Made by a program: the position numbers and the translations under genes
Part shown: positions 53,560-63,139 of the stretch, piece after piece
Layout of the letters: each line of letters opens with the position of its first letter
Position numbering within the stretch: the stretch's first letter is position 1
Notes under the pieces: model-generated
The model's input: the letters and a program-made list of their open reading frames with translations, nothing else
Told to the model about the DNA's origin: nothing
The model's database searches: none
DNA from: Pseudomonas sp. Irchel 3E13
Lineage (GTDB): Bacteria; Pseudomonadota; Gammaproteobacteria; Pseudomonadales; Pseudomonadaceae
Direction: 5' to 3'
Assembly: GCF_900187455.1 (NCBI RefSeq)
Contig: NZ_FYDX01000002.1
Coordinates: 1 to 64,000 of the forward strand
Length of the DNA stretch: 64,000 nt

Positions 53560-54186
53560 ATGACTTCACTCGAAACCTTCTACACCCAGGCCGCCGCCCA
53601 CCTCAGCCAGCAAGACCCGGCGTGGGCCGCGCACATTGAGGCCATCGGCCCGTGCCTGCACACCCCGCTGCCGACCCGCGATCCTTACCAGGCGCTGGTC
53701 CGCGCCATCGCCTACCAGCAACTGCATGCGCGCGCCGCCGAGGCGATCCTCGCGCGCTTTCTCGCGCTCTATCCTGATTCCGCGTTTCCCACCCCCGCGC
53801 AACTGCTGGCGACCACGCCGGAGCAACTGCGCGCCTGTGGATTTTCCGGGCGCAAGATCAACACCGTGCAGGCCGTCGCCCAGGCGCGGCTGGACGGTTT
53901 GGTGCCGGATCACGACGAGGCCCGGCAACTGGCACATGAAGTGCTGATCGAGCGCCTGACCCGGCTGCCCGGTGTCGGCCGCTGGACCGTGGAAATGCTG
54001 CTGATCTACACCCTGGAACAGATGGACATCCTGCCGGTCGATGACTTCGGCGTGCGCGAAGGCTACCGTCGTCTGCACGGGCTCGCGGCACAACCGACGC
54101 GCAAGCACCTACAGGAACTGGGCGCGGCCTGGAGCCCGTACCGCACGGTCGCGGCGTGGTATCTGTGGCGGGTGCCAGCGAAGTGA
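53560..54186 (+). CDS. DNA-3-methyladenine glycosylase II (AlkA-like)
   Basis: 208 residues. HhH-GPD fold: helix-hairpin-helix LTRLPGVGRWTVEML followed by catalytic Asp in LPVDDFGVREG. Removes alkylated bases. Shorter than E. coli AlkA (282) because it lacks the N-terminal TBP-like domain. Next to ada in the same direction (81-bp gap), an alkylation-repair unit. Confidence 0.88.
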   Translation: MTSLETFYTQAAAHLSQQDPAWAAHIEAIGPCLHTPLPTRDPYQALVRAIAYQQLHARAAEAILARFLALYPDSAFPTPAQLLATTPEQLRACGFSGRKINTVQAVAQARLDGLVPDHDEARQLAHEVLIERLTRLPGVGRWTVEMLLIYTLEQMDILPVDDFGVREGYRRLHGLAAQPTRKHLQELGAAWSPYRTVAAWYLWRVPAK

Positions 54187-54267
54187 ATTCAAAAGCAAGC
54201 GACGGAGTTTTTCGTGGCCTGGGGATTTCTAGACTGTGCTCCAGCTTCAGCCGTTCGGAGAAAGAAC

Positions 54268-55332
54268 ATGCGCCCTAAAACCCAACCCACGGTCAGCGAA
54301 TCCGATCCACGCTGGCAAGCCCTGCTCGCCCGCGACCCGGCCGCCGACCCGTCGTTCGTCTACGGCGTGCGCACCACCGGCGTCTATTGCCGCGCGTCCA
54401 GCCCGGCGCGCCGGCCGCGCATCGAAAACGTCGAGTTCTTCGCCACTGCGGCCGAAGCCGAAGCCGCCGGCTACCGACCAAGCCGACGCCGCGGCACCGA
54501 CCAGAACGATCTGGCGCGGCAACACGCAGTCCAGGTCGCCCGGGCCTGCAAGCTGATCGAAGAAGCCGAGACCGAACCGAGCCTGGAGCAGTTGGCCGAG
54601 CAGGTGAACATGAGCCCGTACCATTTCCACCGGGTGTTCAAGCGCGCCACCGGCCTGACGCCCAAGGCCTACGCCACGGCGCACCGCGCGCAAAAGCTGC
54701 GCCAGCACCTGCAGCGTGCCGACTCCATCACCGAGGCGGTCTACGAAGCGGGTTTCAATTCCAACAGCCGCTTCTACGAATCCAGCAATGCCCGCCTCGG
54801 CATGACACCGGCGACCTACCGCGATGGCGGCGCCAAGACCGATATCCACTTCGCCATCGCCCAGTGCTCGCTGGGCGCAATACTCGTCGCACAGAGCACC
54901 AAGGGCATCTGCGCGATCCTGCTGGGCGACGACCCGCAGGCGCTGCTGCAGGACCTGCAGGACAAATTCCCCAAGGCCCATTTCATCGGCGCCGATGCCG
55001 CGTTCGAACGTTTGGTGGCGCGGGTGGTGGGTTTCGTCGAAGCGCCGGCGATCGGTCTCGACCTGCCGCTGGACCTGCGCGGCACAGCGTTCCAGGAGCG
55101 GGTCTGGCAGGCGTTGCGGGATATTCCGGTGGGCAGCACTGCCAGCTATGCCGAGATCGCCGAACGCATCGGCTCGCCCAAGGCGGTTCGCGCCGTGGCC
55201 AAGGCCTGCGCGGCCAACAGCATCGCGGTGGCGGTGCCCTGCCATCGAGTAGTGCGCAGCGACGGCAACCTGTCGGGTTATCGCTGGGGCGTGGCGCGCA
55301 AACAGCAGTTGCTGGAGCGGGAAAGAACCTGA
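54268..55332 (+). CDS. ada: Ada: AraC-type regulator/O6-alkylguanine methyltransferase with degenerate zinc site
   Basis: 354 residues from ATG 54268 (GGAG eight bases upstream). N-terminal Ada domain, AraC HTH (about 105-190), C-terminal methyltransferase with active Cys in VAVPCHRVV (about 325). In E. coli Ada the Zn-thiolate centre is Cys38, 42, 69, 72. Here only the first is kept (Cys41, in TTGVYC); the others are Ser45, Ser72 and Arg75. The usual phosphotriester switch should therefore not work as in E. coli. Follows the alkA-like gene. Confidence 0.88.
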   Translation: MRPKTQPTVSESDPRWQALLARDPAADPSFVYGVRTTGVYCRASSPARRPRIENVEFFATAAEAEAAGYRPSRRRGTDQNDLARQHAVQVARACKLIEEAETEPSLEQLAEQVNMSPYHFHRVFKRATGLTPKAYATAHRAQKLRQHLQRADSITEAVYEAGFNSNSRFYESSNARLGMTPATYRDGGAKTDIHFAIAQCSLGAILVAQSTKGICAILLGDDPQALLQDLQDKFPKAHFIGADAAFERLVARVVGFVEAPAIGLDLPLDLRGTAFQERVWQALRDIPVGSTASYAEIAERIGSPKAVRAVAKACAANSIAVAVPCHRVVRSDGNLSGYRWGVARKQQLLERERT

Positions 55333-55388
55333 TTGGTTATCGAAGCCACCCTAATAAACCGTCTACAAGTGCAAACTCAAGACAATAA

Positions 55389-55414
55389 AAAGCCCCCGTT
55401 AAAACGGGGGCTTT
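55389..55414. terminator. Bidirectional terminator between ada and DUF2790 gene
   Basis: Perfect 12-base stem AAAGCCCCCGTT / AACGGGGGCTTT with a two-base loop; A-run on one side, T-run on the other. It serves the convergent ada and small gene. Confidence 0.9.
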
Positions 55415-55434
55415 GAATCAACCAAGTGCAACTT

Positions 55435-55680
55435 TCAACCCTGGCTGCAACCGTCACCCATGACCCGGTATTCGACGGTGTGGCGCTGGCCCTGATGATC
55501 TTCGTAGACCATGGTCGCCGGTACCACTTCACAGACATTCGGAACATTCGACAGGCTGATGACCTTGGCGATATCCAGCTTGGTGCCGTAGCTGTATTGC
55601 TCAACGGCGGGCTGTACGGCCGTGTCGGCAAGGGCGAACGAAGAGACGGCAAGCAGTGCAGCTGCAATTAATGCTTTCAT
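55435..55680 (-). CDS. DUF2790 small periplasmic protein
   Basis: 81 residues: signal peptide of 19 residues (ending ALA), then YGTKLDIAKVISLSNVPNVCEVVPA and YEDHQGQRHTVEYRVMGDGCSQG, the DUF2790 signature with two conserved Cys. Secreted to the periplasm. A ten-base direct repeat (AGAAGTTGTT at 55743 and 55793) lies in its upstream region. Function unknown. Confidence 0.88.
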   Translation of the reverse strand: MKALIAAALLAVSSFALADTAVQPAVEQYSYGTKLDIAKVISLSNVPNVCEVVPATMVYEDHQGQRHTVEYRVMGDGCSQG

Positions 55681-55957
55681 GAGAGTTGGGCCTTTAAAGC
55701 AATCGAGCGAACAGATTGACTTCATGTGCCGAGGTGGCGCGGAGAAGTTGTTATATCAATAAGTGGACATAACACGAAGTACCGATCCCGGTAGAAGTTG
55801 TTGACTGGGGATGCGCTCAGTTTACTGATCTGCTAACTTCGTTGAATCGCGAAGCCTGACATTCACTGTTACCGTTTTCGCAACAATAATCGCCGATCCT
55901 TACCTGCCGGCAACGCTTTGCGCTCAGCGCAAACGCCCGTGCCAGAGCCCTCGCCCC
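55681..55957. other. 277-bp gap between DUF2790 gene and GNAT gene
   Basis: AT-rich near 55740-55860. The only structure seen is the direct repeat AGAAGTTGTT (55743-55752, 55793-55802), 50 bp apart, possibly a regulator site for the DUF2790 gene. No gene seen. Confidence 0.35.
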
Positions 55958-56419
55958 GTGCCAAACCCGAGCCCGATCCCGTGCAGCCTGCTTAGTACCT
56001 CCGAGCGGCCGCTGCTGAATAAATTCTACAAACGCCATGCTTCGCCAATGCGCGCCAACGAGAACAGCGTGGTTTGGGTCGCCCGGGCGGGTGAAATCAT
56101 CGCCGCGCTGAACCTGACAGCGGTGCCGGGTGGTCAGTGGCTGACGGGGCTGTTGGTCGCGCCGGACTGGCGCAAGCAACAGGTCGCCCGGCGCCTGATC
56201 GACGAAGCCAGCCAGGATGCCGAAGGCTTCATCTGGCTGTTCTGTCATCCGGATCTGCGGGCGTTCTATGAACGGCTCGGCTTCGTCGTCGATGAAACGC
56301 TACCCGCGGTCCTCGCCGAACGCCTGGCCCGCTACCGACGCAGCAAGCCATTGCTGGCGATGGCGCGGGATCAGTCGTCGCTGGCCGGATCCAGCCCGGG
56401 GAACAGCACCTCGGTGTAA
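55958..56419 (+). CDS. GNAT-family N-acetyltransferase (start uncertain)
   Basis: About 153 residues. [24 protein letters not shown] is the acetyl-CoA-binding GNAT motif A, and [18 protein letters not shown] is the closing pattern. The start is unclear: the frame is open further upstream without ATG, the GTG at 55958 has no good ribosome site, and the first ~15 residues look unlike the family, so the N-terminus may be degraded. The 3' end overlaps the convergent def gene by 49 bp. Confidence 0.7.
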   Translation: MPNPSPIPCSLLSTSERPLLNKFYKRHASPMRANENSVVWVARAGEIIAALNLTAVPGGQWLTGLLVAPDWRKQQVARRLIDEASQDAEGFIWLFCHPDLRAFYERLGFVVDETLPAVLAERLARYRRSKPLLAMARDQSSLAGSSPGNSTSV

Positions 56420-56910
56420 CCGAAGCGGCTGAAGTCGTGGATGCGCGAGGGGTAGAGGCGACCGATCAGGTGGTCGCACTCATGTTGCACCACCCGGGCG
56501 TGGAAGCCTTCGGCGGTGCGGCGGATCGGCTGGCCATCGGGGTCGACGCCTTCGTAGTAGATGCCCTTGTAGCGGCTGACCACGCCGCGCAGACCCGGCA
56601 CCGACAAACAACCTTCCCAGCCCTCTTCCAGTTCGCTGCCCATCGGCGTGATGACCGGGTTGAGCAGGATGGTCTGCGGCACCGGTTCGGCATCCGGGTA
56701 ACGCTCGCTGCGCTCGAAGCCGAAGATCACCAGTTGCAGGTCGACACCGATCTGCGGCGCGGCCAGGCCGACACCGCCGACATGGCGCATGGTTTCGAAC
56801 ATGTCGTCGATCAGTTGCGTCAGTTCGGCGCTGCCGAACATATGCTCCGGGACCGGCGGGGCGATGCGCAGCAAGCGCTCATCGCCCATCTTGAGAATGT
56901 CATGAATCAT
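56371..56910 (-). CDS. def: Peptide deformylase
   Basis: 179 residues. Removes the N-formyl group from new proteins. Motif 1 [10 protein letters not shown], motif 2 EGCLSVPG, motif 3 QHECDHLIG (HExxH metal site) are all intact. Starts inside the end of the yihY-type gene (56900-56910), so coupled. Pseudomonas normally has several deformylases; this is not the fmt-linked one. Confidence 0.92.
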   Translation of the reverse strand: MIHDILKMGDERLLRIAPPVPEHMFGSAELTQLIDDMFETMRHVGGVGLAAPQIGVDLQLVIFGFERSERYPDAEPVPQTILLNPVITPMGSELEEGWEGCLSVPGLRGVVSRYKGIYYEGVDPDGQPIRRTAEGFHARVVQHECDHLIGRLYPSRIHDFSRFGYTEVLFPGLDPASDD

Positions 56911-57874
56911 GGGGGGCTCGGTTGACAGGTTCTGCCTCGGGAGCCAGGGAATGATCGCGCCCCAGCCCGGAAACATGCTTTTTATCATGCTCGGCAGCGT
57001 TTTCACCGGGTTCTTTTTCCCCCGGGTCCTTGCCCTCGTCGGACATGTGCTCGATCACCGCATTCATTTCCGCACCAAGCAGCAACACCGCCGCAGAAAT
57101 GTAGAAATACAGCAACAGCACGATGATCGCGCCGATGCTGCCGTACATCGCGTTGTAGTCGGCGAAGGTCTTCACGTAGTAACCGAAGCCCAGCGAGGCG
57201 ATGATCCACACCACCACCGCCAGCACCGAGCCGGGGGTGATGAAGCGGAATTCCTGTTTCACATCGGGCATCACGTAGTAGATCAACGCCACCGCCACCA
57301 TCATCAGAATCACGATGGCCGGCCAGCGCAGCACCGTCCACACCGTGACGATGATTTCTTCCATACCGATTTGCGACGCCACCCAGCTCATGACCTGAGG
57401 CCCCAGCACCATCAGCGCCGCAGCCGCCAGCAGCATGCCGGCAATACCGACTGTGTAGAAAATCGACAGCGGAATGCGCTTCCACACCGGACGGCCTTCG
57501 GTCACGTCGTAGGCGGCGTTCATCGCGCTCATCATCAGGCGCACGCCGGCCGAGGCGGTCCACAGGGCGATGACGATACCCACCGAAAGCAAGCCGCCCT
57601 TGGATTGCTGCAACTGGTCGATCACCGGGTTGACCTGTTCCAGCGCCTGCGGCGGCAGCACCAGCTCCGACTGCAGGCGCAGCCAGGAGAAGAAGTCCGG
57701 CAGGTGCAGGAAACCGATCAGGGCAATGAGAAACAGCAGGAAGGGGAACAACGAGAACAGCATCTGGTAGGCGAGTGCCGAGGCGTAGGTGGACATCTCA
57801 TCATCGAGAAACTCGCTGACCGTACGCACCAGCACGCGGTGTAGTGGAATCCCGCGCAAGTGGGGAAGAATCAT
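56900..57874 (-). CDS. YihY/BrkB-family inner membrane protein
   Basis: 324 residues, six transmembrane helices ([64 protein letters not shown]). Charged C-terminal tail. Family once named RNase BN; function unknown. AGGAGACGCC precedes the ATG 57874. Overlaps def by 11 bases. Confidence 0.88.
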   Translation of the reverse strand: MILPHLRGIPLHRVLVRTVSEFLDDEMSTYASALAYQMLFSLFPFLLFLIALIGFLHLPDFFSWLRLQSELVLPPQALEQVNPVIDQLQQSKGGLLSVGIVIALWTASAGVRLMMSAMNAAYDVTEGRPVWKRIPLSIFYTVGIAGMLLAAAALMVLGPQVMSWVASQIGMEEIIVTVWTVLRWPAIVILMMVAVALIYYVMPDVKQEFRFITPGSVLAVVVWIIASLGFGYYVKTFADYNAMYGSIGAIIVLLLYFYISAAVLLLGAEMNAVIEHMSDEGKDPGEKEPGENAAEHDKKHVSGLGRDHSLAPEAEPVNRAPHDS

Positions 57875-57983
57875 GGCGTCTCCTTTCGCTGCCCGAAGCA
57901 CTGGTTCCCGGGTCGAAATTGGGAAAAGTTACAAAACAGTCTAATAGACCCCACGCAGATGGTCGCGATTCAATCCTGCAGAC

Positions 57984-58014
57984 AAAAAAACGGCCACCCG
58001 AAGATGGCCGCTTT
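57984..58014 (-). terminator. Terminator of the csbD-type gene
   Basis: On the minus strand: CGGCCA / TGGCCG stem with loop TCTTCGGG, then TTTTTTT. It follows the 58031 gene after about 16 bases. Confidence 0.88.
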
Positions 58015-58030
58015 CCGACAGCTACAGCAA

Positions 58031-58210
58031 TCAAGGCTTCTTCACGGCATCCTTGACCTTGCCGACCGCTTGCTGGGCTTCGCCCTTGAGTTCCTGGGCC
58101 TTGCCCTCAGCGCGCAGACGATCATTGTCGGTAGCCTTGCCGACGCCTTGCTTGATGTTGCCGACCGCTTCGTTGGCCACGCCTTTGACTTTATCTTTGG
58201 TGCCACTCAT
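58031..58210 (-). CDS. CsbD-family stress protein
   Basis: 59 residues from ATG 58210 (GAGGAGA about seven bases upstream). Sequence [20 protein letters not shown] and [21 protein letters not shown] is the CsbD pattern: a charged helical bundle. General-stress proteins of unknown role. Confidence 0.92.
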   Translation of the reverse strand: MSGTKDKVKGVANEAVGNIKQGVGKATDNDRLRAEGKAQELKGEAQQAVGKVKDAVKKP

Positions 58211-58300
58211 GGGATTTCTCCTCGAAGGGAACGTCAGAATTGACATGGTGGTTGAGTGGCGGACGAAGCCGAGAGTTTCATTTATTTTTTGCCCGGAGAC

Positions 58301-58726
58301 TCACTGGGTCTCGGAATAGCACATGGCGCGTAGATCCGAGTTGCTGATGGTCCCGCAACTCCCGCTCCCTGTCTTGGCATAGCAGTACGTACGCTGATCG
58401 CTGTCGCTGATCGTGCCGCAACTGCCGTTACCGGTCTCGGCATAGCATTGCGTGCGCAAATCGGAGTTGCTGATGGTGCCGCAACTGCCGCTCCCCGTCT
58501 TGGCATAGCAGTACGTACGCTGATCGCTGTCGCTGATGGTGCCGCAACTGCCGTTACCGGTCTCTGCATAGCATTGCGTGCGCAGATCGGAGTTGCTGAT
58601 GGTTCCGCAACTGCCACTCCCCGTCTTGGCATAGCAGTACGTCCGTTGATCGGAGTCGCTGATCGTTCCACAACTGGCATTGGCATACCCGCTGAACATC
58701 AACAGCAAAGCGATGAGTACCCGCAT
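58301..58726 (-). CDS. Secreted protein of six Cys-containing 21-residue repeats
   Basis: 141 residues. Signal peptide of about 17 residues ending NA, then six 21-residue units alternating two kinds: SCGTISDSDQRTYCYAKTG.. and SCGTISNSDLRTQCYAETG.., each with two Cys. The pair repeats at 126 bp and DNA copies are nearly identical. Disulfide-rich; likely to bind a surface, metal or cell wall, but no function known. GGAAG precedes the ATG. Confidence 0.8.
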   Translation of the reverse strand: MRVLIALLLMFSGYANASCGTISDSDQRTYCYAKTGSGSCGTISNSDLRTQCYAETGNGSCGTISDSDQRTYCYAKTGSGSCGTISNSDLRTQCYAETGNGSCGTISDSDQRTYCYAKTGSGSCGTISNSDLRAMCYSETQ

Positions 58727-58933
58727 TTCTTTTTCTTCCATGGCGATACCAGGGACCAGCCTGGCACTAAATAAGGCGACTTCAATTGTCGACGCTGGTT
58801 TTGCGCAATCAAATTGACATCATTTCTGGAAAAAGTTCAGAGAGGGCGTTGAGAACCAAAGCGGTCGCTTTATGTTTCACAGCATTGCCAGCACAATATC
58901 CGACCTTTCAAGCGTCACCCGTAGGAAACCTGC

Positions 58934-59311
58934 ATGAAACTCGATAAACCCACCGCCATCGCCCGGCGCAACCAGGCGCTGGAAAAACCCATGCTGAACA
59001 GCGACAACACGCTCTTCGCGGTGCTCGACAGCAAGCGCAACCTGTGGTGGTTCGATGTCCCGGTGGCCTGGCTGCGCAAGAACAGTGAGTTCGTCAACCT
59101 GCTCCTGCACACCCCCGAGACTGACAATCTGCAGCACCTGAAAGTGCCGGTGCGCGACCTGCGCACGCACCAGGAGAAGATGGAAGTGCGTAACGCCGGC
59201 AAACGCCGCGCGACCATCAGCCTTGCGCTGTCGGCCGACCGTGACTCGCTGTTGCGTGACTTGCGGCCCGGTGGCGACAACCTGGACTTCTCCGGTTATC
59301 GCCAACGCTGA
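58934..59311 (+). CDS. Conserved hypothetical protein
   Basis: 125 residues. No signal peptide; many Arg, Lys and Asn; TLFAVLDSKRNLWWFDVPVAWL and RATISLALSADRDSLLRDL look like a compact mixed fold. AGGAAA precedes the ATG at about 11 bases. Not recognised. It ends directly against the convergent CvfB gene, one base apart at the stop codons. Confidence 0.7.
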   Translation: MKLDKPTAIARRNQALEKPMLNSDNTLFAVLDSKRNLWWFDVPVAWLRKNSEFVNLLLHTPETDNLQHLKVPVRDLRTHQEKMEVRNAGKRRATISLALSADRDSLLRDLRPGGDNLDFSGYRQR

Positions 59312-60148
59312 TCAGGCCAGCTCGATGCGGTTGTCGTGGATAACGATCTGACCGCTCTTGTACAAGGCGCCGATGGCCTTTTTGAAGTTGCCCTTGCTGA
59401 CCCCGAACATGTCGCTGATCACTTGCGGATCGCTCTTGTCGTTGAGCGGCAGCACGCCATCGGAAGCCTTGAGCTTCGCCAGGATCTGCTCGTGCAGGCC
59501 AAGAGCGGCGTCCTGGCCGATGGGCTGCAGGCTCAGGGCGATCTTGCCGTCGGCGCGCAGTTCCTTGATGTAGCCCTTTTCCTGCTTGCCGGAACGCAGG
59601 AACTTGAACACTTCGTTCTTGTGAATCAGGCCCCAGTGCTTGTTGTTGATGATGGCCTTGAAGCCCATCGGGCTCTCTTCCACCACCAGCAGGTCAACCT
59701 GCTGGCCGACCCGGTAGTTGGCCGGCGTCTGGTCCAGGTAGCGGTCCAGCTTGGCGGTGGCCGTGATACGGCGGGTGCGGCGGTCGAGGTAGACGTGCAC
59801 CACGCAGTACTCACCGGCGCGCATCTGGCGCTTTTCTTCGGAGTACGGCATCAGCAGGTCCTTGGGCAGGCCCCAGTCGAGGAAGATGCCGATGCTGTTG
59901 ATTTCGATGACCTTGAGGCTGGCGAACTCGCCCACCTGGACCTTGGCCTTCTCGGTGGTGGCGATCAGCTTGTCTTCGCTGTCCAGGTAGACAAAGACGT
60001 TCAGCCAGTCTTCGACCTCACTGGGCGTGTCCTTGGGGATATAGCGGTTGGGCAGAAGAATCTCGCCATCCGCGCCGCCATCCAGGTACAGACCGAAGTC
60101 CGTGTGCTTGACCACCTGCAAGGTGTTGTAACGCCCAACTAAAGCCAT
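59312..60148 (-). CDS. CvfB-family S1 RNA-binding protein
   Basis: 278 residues. N-terminal S1-like domains (YLDGGADGEILLPNRY; IFLDWGLPKDLLMPY), a third S1 region GLIHKNEVF, and a C-terminal winged helix (ISDMFGVSKGNFKKAIGALYKSGQIVI), the CvfB arrangement. Binds RNA in other bacteria; influences virulence in Staphylococcus. Start ATG 60148. Confidence 0.87.
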   Translation of the reverse strand: MALVGRYNTLQVVKHTDFGLYLDGGADGEILLPNRYIPKDTPSEVEDWLNVFVYLDSEDKLIATTEKAKVQVGEFASLKVIEINSIGIFLDWGLPKDLLMPYSEEKRQMRAGEYCVVHVYLDRRTRRITATAKLDRYLDQTPANYRVGQQVDLLVVEESPMGFKAIINNKHWGLIHKNEVFKFLRSGKQEKGYIKELRADGKIALSLQPIGQDAALGLHEQILAKLKASDGVLPLNDKSDPQVISDMFGVSKGNFKKAIGALYKSGQIVIHDNRIELA

Positions 60149-60303
60149 GTCCGAAAATCCTCGTTGCGAGCCGCGCATTCTACACCCGAACCATGGGAAT
60201 CGCCCGACAGATCAGCGCTTTCATTGCTGAAGGAGATCAGGTTGAACCGGTATGGGAAGACCTGTTCTATACCCAGTAAGGATGCCAACCGAAGGGACTC
60301 GCC

Positions 60304-61170
60304 ATGTCCGCTCGTCTACTGCGCTGCCTGCGCCCCGCTGCCTTGATCGTCGCCAGCCTGTTTCTGCTGTCATGCACCCGGCTGGACCTCGCTTACCGCA
60401 ACCTCGATGTGCTGGTGCCCTGGTCCCTCAGCGATTACCTGGACATGAACCGCCAGCAGAAAAGCTGGCTCAACGAGCGCCTCAAGCAGCAATTGGCCTG
60501 GCACTGCAAAACCCAACTGCCCGGCTATCTGGACTGGATGGACCGCATTCGCGGCATGGTCGCCAACGATCAGGTCACCGATCAGGGTTTGCAGGAGCGC
60601 ACCCAGGAAGCCCGTCAGGCCGTGGCCCGGGTCGCCGAGCAAATCACCCCGTCGGCGGCGCAGTTGCTCAAGGGCATGGATGACGAGCAGGTCCGCGAAA
60701 TGCGCCAGAGCTTCGCGGAGGATATTCGCGAGCGGCAGGCAAAATACGTGAAAACACCGCTCTCGAAGCAGATCGCGCAGCGTGGCGAGCGAATGGAGAA
60801 ACGCCTGTCGCCGTGGTTCGGCGGCCTCAGTCCACAGCAGCAAGAACGGGTCGCCGCCTGGTCGGCGAGCCTGGGCGAGCAAAACCGCGCCTGGATCGCC
60901 AACCGTGCTCACTGGCAGAACGAATTCAGCAACCTGATGGACCAGCGCCAGAGCGACAACTTCGAGCCGCGCCTGGGTGATCTGCTGAAAAACCGCGAAC
61001 AATTCTGGACCCCGGAATACCGCGTCGCCTTCCAGAACACCGAAGAGCAATTGCGCAGCTTGCTGGTGGACCTGATGGCGCAGAGCAGTGCTCAACAGCG
61101 CCAGCACCTGGACAGCCGGCTGGCCCAGGTGCGGCGCGACTTCAGTGAACTGAAGTGCCTGAAAAGCTGA
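60304..61170 (+). CDS. DUF6279-type lipoprotein
   Basis: 288 residues. Signal peptide with lipobox LLSC (Cys 24), then an all-helical, Arg/Gln/Glu-rich body including WSLSDYLDMNRQQKSWLNERL. No Asp at +2, so probably outer-membrane. Function unknown. Not clearly in an operon. Confidence 0.8.
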   Translation: MSARLLRCLRPAALIVASLFLLSCTRLDLAYRNLDVLVPWSLSDYLDMNRQQKSWLNERLKQQLAWHCKTQLPGYLDWMDRIRGMVANDQVTDQGLQERTQEARQAVARVAEQITPSAAQLLKGMDDEQVREMRQSFAEDIRERQAKYVKTPLSKQIAQRGERMEKRLSPWFGGLSPQQQERVAAWSASLGEQNRAWIANRAHWQNEFSNLMDQRQSDNFEPRLGDLLKNREQFWTPEYRVAFQNTEEQLRSLLVDLMAQSSAQQRQHLDSRLAQVRRDFSELKCLKS

Positions 61171-61179
61171 AGCGGTCCG

Positions 61180-62910
61180 TCAGGCGATCATTTCTTCGCG
61201 GCCTTTACGCCGGTACGGGAAGACATCGATCACCTTGCCGGCGCTGATCGCGTCCTGCAGGCCTTTCCAGTACTCGGCATCGTACAGCTCGCCATGCAAC
61301 TGGCTGAACAGACGGCGCTGGCCCATATCGGCGAAGAGAAACGGCGGGAACTCCTCGGGGAACACGTCGTGCGGGCCAATGGAATACCAGGGCTCGCTGG
61401 ACATCTCGTCCTCGGGGAAACGCGGCGCCGGGATGCGGCGGAAATTGGCCTCGGTGAGCAGGGTGATTTCGTCATAGTCGTAGAACACCACCCGGCCGTG
61501 ACGGGTGACGCCGAAGTTCTTCAGCAGCATGTCGCCGGGAAAGATGTTCGCCGCCGCCAGTTGCTTGATCGCCAGACCGTAATCGTCCAGCGCTTCGCGG
61601 ACCTGGGCATCGGTGGCGTTTTCCAGGTACAGGTTCAGCGGGGTCATGCGCCGCTCGGTCCAGCAGTGACGCACCAGCACCGTGTCGCCTTCCAGGGTCA
61701 CGGTCGAGGGTGCCACTTCCAGCAGTTCGGCCAGGCAATCCGGGTCAAACTTGCTCACCGGGAAGCGAAAATCGGCGAACTCCTGGGTATCGGCCATACG
61801 CCCTACCCGGTCGACGCTCTTCACCATGCGGTACTTTTCGATCACCGTGGCGCGGTCGACGCTTTTCGACGGCGAGAAGCGGTCCTTGATGATCTTGAAC
61901 ACGGTGTTGAAGCCCGTCAGGGTGAACACGCTCATCACCATGCCGCGCACGCCGGGCGCCATGATGAAGCGGTCGTCGGTGCTGGCCAGGTGGTTGATCA
62001 GCGCCCGGTAGAACTCCGATTTGCCGTGCTTGTAGAACCCGATCGAGGTGTACAGCTCGGCAATATGTTTGCCCGGCAGAATGCGCTTGAGGAAGCCGAC
62101 GAACTCCGCCGGCACCGGCACATCCACCATGAAATAGGAGCGGGTGAAGGAGAAGATGATCGACACATCAGCTTCGTCGGTGATCAGCGCGTCGATCTCG
62201 ATGCCATGGCCTTCGCGGTGCAGCAGCGGGATCACCAGCGGCCATTGCTCGTCCTGGGTGAAGATCCGCCCCACCAGGTACGCGCCTTTGTTGCGGTAGA
62301 GCACCGGCGAGAACAGCTCGATCTGTAATTGCGGGTCCTTGCACATCCAGTCCGGCAGGTTGTCGCGCAATTGCGCTTCCAGGCGGGCCAGGTCGCCCGG
62401 CAGGTCGGCGTAGGGCACATCGAAGCGGTAGTCGTTGAAAATCTGCCCGAGCAGCCCGGCCAGTTGCCCGTCCGGGCGATAGACGCGGGTCTGCGCTGCA
62501 CGTTCATGGGCGCGCAGCGACGGCCGGGTGGTGTGGATGAACATGCAGCCGTCGCTGATCAGGTCGTGGCTGAACAGGCTGCAGAAGATCGAGTTGTACC
62601 AGGTCTCCGACAGCTCATCGTCGAGACGCGGGTCGATCAGGTTGATATAGGCGCTCTTCACCAGCGGCCAGAACGAGACATCCAGCAGCACCTCGGCATC
62701 AAAGCCCTCGTGCAGGCGGGCGCTGACCTCGGCGACCTTTTCCTCGTAGAGATTGATCCGCGCCGCCGCAGCGCTCTGGATCTGTTGCCAGAGGGCTTTT
62801 TCGAAACGTTCGCGGGCACCGACGGTGATCTGGCGGAAGTGCTCGCGGTAGTTGTCGAAACCTTCGAGGATCATCCGGGCGATATCGGCGGCCGGCCATT
62901 GCTGGGGCAT
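61180..62910 (-). CDS. aceK: Isocitrate dehydrogenase kinase/phosphatase
   Basis: 576 residues, normal AceK length. Switches isocitrate dehydrogenase on and off by phosphorylation, sending carbon into the glyoxylate bypass. Has the characteristic [19 protein letters not shown] region (ATP binding) and ..[28 protein letters not shown] (kinase Asp and DYDE). ATG 62910 with AGAGG about nine bases upstream. Stand-alone, as usual in Pseudomonas, where aceA and aceB are elsewhere. Confidence 0.94.
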   Translation of the reverse strand: MPQQWPAADIARMILEGFDNYREHFRQITVGARERFEKALWQQIQSAAAARINLYEEKVAEVSARLHEGFDAEVLLDVSFWPLVKSAYINLIDPRLDDELSETWYNSIFCSLFSHDLISDGCMFIHTTRPSLRAHERAAQTRVYRPDGQLAGLLGQIFNDYRFDVPYADLPGDLARLEAQLRDNLPDWMCKDPQLQIELFSPVLYRNKGAYLVGRIFTQDEQWPLVIPLLHREGHGIEIDALITDEADVSIIFSFTRSYFMVDVPVPAEFVGFLKRILPGKHIAELYTSIGFYKHGKSEFYRALINHLASTDDRFIMAPGVRGMVMSVFTLTGFNTVFKIIKDRFSPSKSVDRATVIEKYRMVKSVDRVGRMADTQEFADFRFPVSKFDPDCLAELLEVAPSTVTLEGDTVLVRHCWTERRMTPLNLYLENATDAQVREALDDYGLAIKQLAAANIFPGDMLLKNFGVTRHGRVVFYDYDEITLLTEANFRRIPAPRFPEDEMSSEPWYSIGPHDVFPEEFPPFLFADMGQRRLFSQLHGELYDAEYWKGLQDAISAGKVIDVFPYRRKGREEMIA

Positions 62911-63139
62911 ATCTAGACCTCTGGCACAAAGGACGAAAGCCTGAGAGTAACCGCGGCGCAGGCCGCTGCACAGGGGCGGATCGGCCAAATAGGCACCACT
63001 CTGCCAGCATCGCGAACGGGCGTTTTTGCGCGCTGGACGACATTAACCGGCATGAACGGATTCAGCCCGCAAGAAAGCGGACGAGATCGCCCCGGCTTAT
63101 GCCTTACACTCCTTCCCCCGTTTCTGCCCGGAGAGTCCC

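Noticed and set aside
51600-53561. 653-codon minus-strand ORF opposite the MocR gene
   Set aside because: Antisense shadow; runs through two real genes.
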